A DNA stretch of 64,000 nucleotides. Source: Harmothoe impar (Eukaryota; Annelida; Polychaeta; Phyllodocida; Polynoidae). Below are positions 60,545-64,000 of this stretch, piece by piece. The stretch is taken from assembly GCA_947462335.1 (NCBI GenBank), contig OX381714.1, positions 16,588,618-16,652,617 on the forward strand, given 5' to 3'. The stretch's first letter is position 1; every line of letters starts with the position of its first letter. The notes below the pieces were generated by a model. That model saw only the letters and a program-made list of their open reading frames with translations. It ran no database searches and had not been told where the DNA came from. Position numbers and translations under genes: made by a program.

Positions 60545-62040
60545 CAAGTTTTTCTCCTCTTTTCTGCACTTCAGACTTGAGGTTTGAAATGCTGAAGGGT
60601 GATAATCGTCCTATACCAGAATGGATAGTTGGCAGGACATGACAGGACCTTGATCAAAATGCTGGATGTGGCTGATGTAGTATCATGATTAACAAAGCAA
60701 TAGAAAGGAGCTTAAATCAACTATAAATGATGGCTCAGTATCATGTATGGAGGGATTTAGGTCACGTGGACAATCAGTGTCGAGCTGTTACAGAGGAATA
60801 ATATGGGACGTGGAAGAACAGAGGGAGAAGGCAAATTGCAAAACTATTTGGTAGATGGAATCAATGTGAGGATAGAGAAATGTGATGAGAAGGCAAAACG
60901 AGAATATATAATTATCATAATGTGTGGATGGGAAATAAATGATCGTGGGAAGCTTGGCTTCCACATTGAGAACAAATATATGGCGATGTAATAGACATCC
61001 GGGGACGCATTAATTGGACACTGAGTAAGTGTGAACGAGCAGTGGGAGCTATACCTCAATTTGCTTGGGGCTTAAGAAATAGCAGTCAAATATGTCCTGC
61101 TGCTTGACCATAGGACACATGTACTGCAAACAAACCAAAGCAATTCCAGTAATGCAACTGAAGCATTAAATTTCTTCCTGAATACTTAAACAGTTAACTT
61201 AAATGCCTCCTCAATTTTCTAATTGTTTCCTTAAGGCCCAATTAAATAGACAGTTATTACTGGCTCTAGAACTATCTAGGAAACAGTTCATTAAACAACG
61301 ACCCTACATTTCATGAGGATGAGCAGCTGGTGAGCACTGAAGGTCGTTAGTTAAGGGGCAGGTGAAAGTCTGTGTTGCACGACATATAGTCACGTGAGAT
61401 GACTGTGGACGGACCGGCCTCAACCATAATGACCCTCCCACATGGCCATTAGGACAATCCTACTGCAAACAACCTTCTTCCTGACATGGAATGAACTGAG
61501 CCTGAAGTAAGTCTTGTATGACACAAAGTGCTACCTGTACCAGGTGCCCATCCATAAGTCCTTCCAAGAACTTGGTGGACAGAATCTATTGAATGGATTA
61601 AGCTGAAGGATGGAGGGTGATAGCTATGTAAAAGAGAATTGAGAAATGTAGAGTCTCCCTCAACGCGGCAAAAGTATAGAAGCTATGCTCACACAGTGGC
61701 ATCATTTGAAACTGATGAGCATCTGAATTGTTTTACTTCTTGTAGTGGCCAGATAAGATTTTAATGATCTATTCTGAGTTTATAAAGGGAACATCCCCTC
61801 TTGTTACTTGGTATGGATGCCACCCCGGGATGCCACTATAGGCAGCTCTTGAGAAAAGCCGCTCTGAGCCCCAACATGAGCAGCTCACTAGTGGTGCTGG
61901 CCTCTGTTGGCAAACACAGGAACCAAACTGATTTCTCCTGGGAGGTGCCCAGTGCAGTGTCTAGCTAAATACGACCAGGGCCTATTCAAACACACCAAAC
62001 CCTAACCTCCCCTAGTTCCGTCCACTGATCACCCACCCAG
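60545..62040. repeat. Tandem segmental duplication III, copy 2
   Basis: Collinear with 58700-60225. The strongly conserved block at 61855-61975 differs by only a few substitutions from its partner, far less than the rest of the unit. Confidence 0.75.
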
Positions 62041-62207
62041 CCGACAGATGATTACAATCACCCACTGGAGCAGGAGGGAGGTCAGTTATACTAGACAGGA
62101 TTCCTTTTAATGTTACGTAGTTGAGTTGAGTTTTTAAGCTGTATTTATACCACTTTGGGATACTTTGCGGATTACATTTAGCGCATGGGTCAATCAACTG
62201 GGTACCA

Positions 62208-62315
62208 CCCAGTGGGCACAAAATTCAGTCCAATGTTGAATCAACATTAACTCAACATTGAATCAACATTGACAACCATTTATCAATGTTGATTAAATGT
62301 TCTGTGCCGACTGGG
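62208..62315. mobile_element. 108-bp 'cccagtgggcac' MITE, copy 2
   Basis: Ends cccagtgggcacaaa/tctgtgccgactggg; same length and internal order as 29663-29770 but inverted orientation. The right end has one mismatch. Confidence 0.8.
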
Positions 62316-62711
62316 CTATTAGTGTTATTGAGTTATGGTTGTCCTTACAGACTCACAGACTCATTCCATTCACTCCTCTACATAACATGACTTGCAAGGT
62401 TTTGTATTGTCAAAGTGCTGAATCCAAATCCCCGCAAATACACAATCAAAACGGCTACCGTTTTGTACAAATGCTCCATACTACAACTCTGACGTTTGAT
62501 AGATTAACATGATCCCAGCAAATGATATAGTTTCCAATATTCAATTGAAGCTGAAAATGTAGTTATCAAAAACTCTGTATCTGTACTGAAATGACACAGA
62601 CCCGCTTGAATATGATCAAGCATTTATGAATTTCCCTTTCTGGATTATTGACATTGACACAGACATTAAACCATCGCTTCTTGATTTCATGGAGAGTCAA
62701 AGAAGAGCGAT

Positions 62712-62865
62712 CAGGGGCGGATCCAGGATTTTAGAAAGTGGGGGGGGGGGGGGGGAGGGGGCGTGAGATAGGTATTGTACTGGGAGTATCGAAAATTGTC
62801 ACATGTACAGAAATATAGGGGGCGGCGCACGCCGGGTCCGCCCCCCCCAACAAAATCCGCCCCTG
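62712..62865. mobile_element. 154-bp 'caggggcggatcc' MITE
   Basis: Inverted ends caggggcggatccaggattt and aaaatccgcccctg, with a long poly-G tract inside the left arm. Ends of this type are common in animal non-autonomous transposons. The target duplication is not clear. Confidence 0.7.
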
Positions 62866-63570
62866 GTGATAGAAATTGGACCTCTCTTGGCTGTGATACA
62901 TGGCAATATTATTCATCCTTGATGCGATGCAGTGTTAAATATATCGTACATAATGTTGAACCCTCCTGTAGGGCAGTAGGCAATGCAAAATTATCCTGTT
63001 ACAGTAGGCGTCATTCGCTTTCTTTTTTTACAACGTTTTATGTGGGCAAAAATGTGTTTATAACATGCTTTTCACCAGGTTCGGCTGGCCTTTATCAGAC
63101 ACTTCCATAATATGGAAATGTCTGATATTATAATCAGAGTATGGCAGCAACCAGGCAACAGATATATTGAATATCTGGCTCAGCTGGCAGATGTGCAGTG
63201 AAGATACACAATTATATTTGTTTAATATAATACAATATTTATGATAATGGGGCATTGGAAATTCCATATGCTCCTATAACCTAATTTTTCTAATAAATCT
63301 TGCTTGTTTAAGTCGACCAGATTGTATTCCCAATGGGAATGATACAGACAAAGTGACTACTGGACGCTCACGACTGTTAACAGGGACCATGTGGGAAAAC
63401 TTGAGATCGATGTGAGGAGATGAATCTGAGGGTAGTCATAGCAACAAGATAACAAAACGTACATGTATGTATTACCTGTTTCAGACAATAACGCCTTCAT
63501 ACACAACATCATCACCAAACCCATCAGAACATCAGTGTTTCTCGCAATGTAATCTACCTTATTGCAAATA
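62866..63570. other. Upstream region of the GPCR gene
   Basis: No other gene is seen. A short hairpin ('aggcctttatcagacacttccat' type with its partner 'ggaaatgtctgatattata') lies near 63087-63135. In-frame TAA at 63550-63552 precedes the GPCR start. I cannot define a promoter. Confidence 0.4.
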
Positions 63571-64000
63571 ATGGATTCTACAGAAAACCAAACTAGTCTT
63601 CTCAATATATCACATTGGAATACCAGTGAAAACGATTTAGGTTTGTATAAACTGCACGATCAATGGCAGATGATCACCGCTCTCGTCCTGTATGGAATGG
63701 GAATAATACTTAACAGTCTCATTATCATTGTGATAGTCTATGGTTCTCTTATGAAGAACTCTGTCTTCATGATCCTGCTGCTGGTCCTGGCAGTTTCTGA
63801 TACTCTAACCTTATTGAGTAGTATCATCAGTCAAGATGGAGTCTACAATTTACTTCTCCCATCTTCTTCGCTGTGGTTCTGCCAAATAAGTCACTTTGCA
63901 TTTTATACATTTGCTATGGTTTCCTCATGGATAATTGTGTTGATATCAGTTGAACGAACCATTGCTATATTCTGGCCGTTGAAGGTGCACATCTATTGTA
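63571..64000 (+). CDS. Rhodopsin-family GPCR, N-terminal part (runs off the window)
   Basis: A membrane receptor read for 143 codons with no stop. The ATG at 63571 is chosen because an in-frame TAA lies 19 nt upstream and the N-terminus is then of normal length. The extracellular N-terminus has three N-glycosylation sequons (N6QT, N12IS, N17TS). TM1 is about 35-57 with the conserved Asn at 48. TM2 is about 66-88 with LAVSD (Asp77). C104 sits at the top of TM3 as the usual disulfide cysteine after WF. TM3 is about 104-127 and ends in E128-R129-T130, then IAIFWPLK in the second intracellular loop. ERT replaces the common DRY/ERY. The pattern fits invertebrate peptide-type receptors, but the ligand cannot be told. 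No intron is seen so far. The rest lies beyond 64000. Confidence 0.9.
   Translation, partial: MDSTENQTSLLNISHWNTSENDLGLYKLHDQWQMITALVLYGMGIILNSLIIIVIVYGSLMKNSVFMILLLVLAVSDTLTLLSSIISQDGVYNLLLPSSSLWFCQISHFAFYTFAMVSSWIIVLISVERTIAIFWPLKVHIYC

Overview
This window looks like gene-poor, repeat-rich nuclear DNA from an animal, most likely a marine invertebrate. I cannot fix the phylum. Reasons: one rhodopsin-type GPCR, an intact animal-type LINE, many small inverted-repeat transposons with TA, TTAA or TAA target duplications, long (TA)n and poly-G/poly-C tracts, and no operons, tRNA, rRNA or CRISPR. Only three coding regions are convincing: the two LINE ORFs on the minus strand and the 5' part of a GPCR at the right edge.

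Layout. 0.7-24.3 kb is a diverged tandem duplication (copy 1 about 693-12140, copy 2 about 12255-24262). Copy 1 carries two insertions that copy 2 lacks: a 2.7 kb foldback element built almost entirely of palindromic and tandem satellites (3394-6069, exact 9-bp target duplication) and a CACTG-ended 1.2 kb element (6890-8081, TAA duplication). Copy 2 preserves the matching unoccupied sites. Copy 2 carries the LINE (about 15001-21020, minus strand) and a 115-bp hairpin MITE. 24-42 kb is mostly unrecognised sequence with scattered MITEs. 42.06-48.8 kb and 50.34-53.7 kb are a second tandem duplication. Its first copy holds a nest: a host inverted-repeat element containing two nearly identical 1.2 kb elements. 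58.7-62.0 kb is a third tandem duplication with a period of about 1.8 kb. A GPCR gene starts at 63571 and runs off the end.

The most notable object is the LINE. Its first ORF (532 aa) has a coiled coil and an RRM-like core, as in LINE ORF1 proteins, but is followed by a NADAR domain and an acidic tandem-repeat tail. Known NADAR enzymes remove ADP-ribose from modified guanine in nucleic acid, so the element may carry its own nucleic-acid de-ADP-ribosylase. ORF2 is an uninterrupted endonuclease/reverse transcriptase. Together with a 22-nt A tail and a polyadenylation signal, this suggests a recent and possibly competent insertion. The function of the NADAR part is inference.
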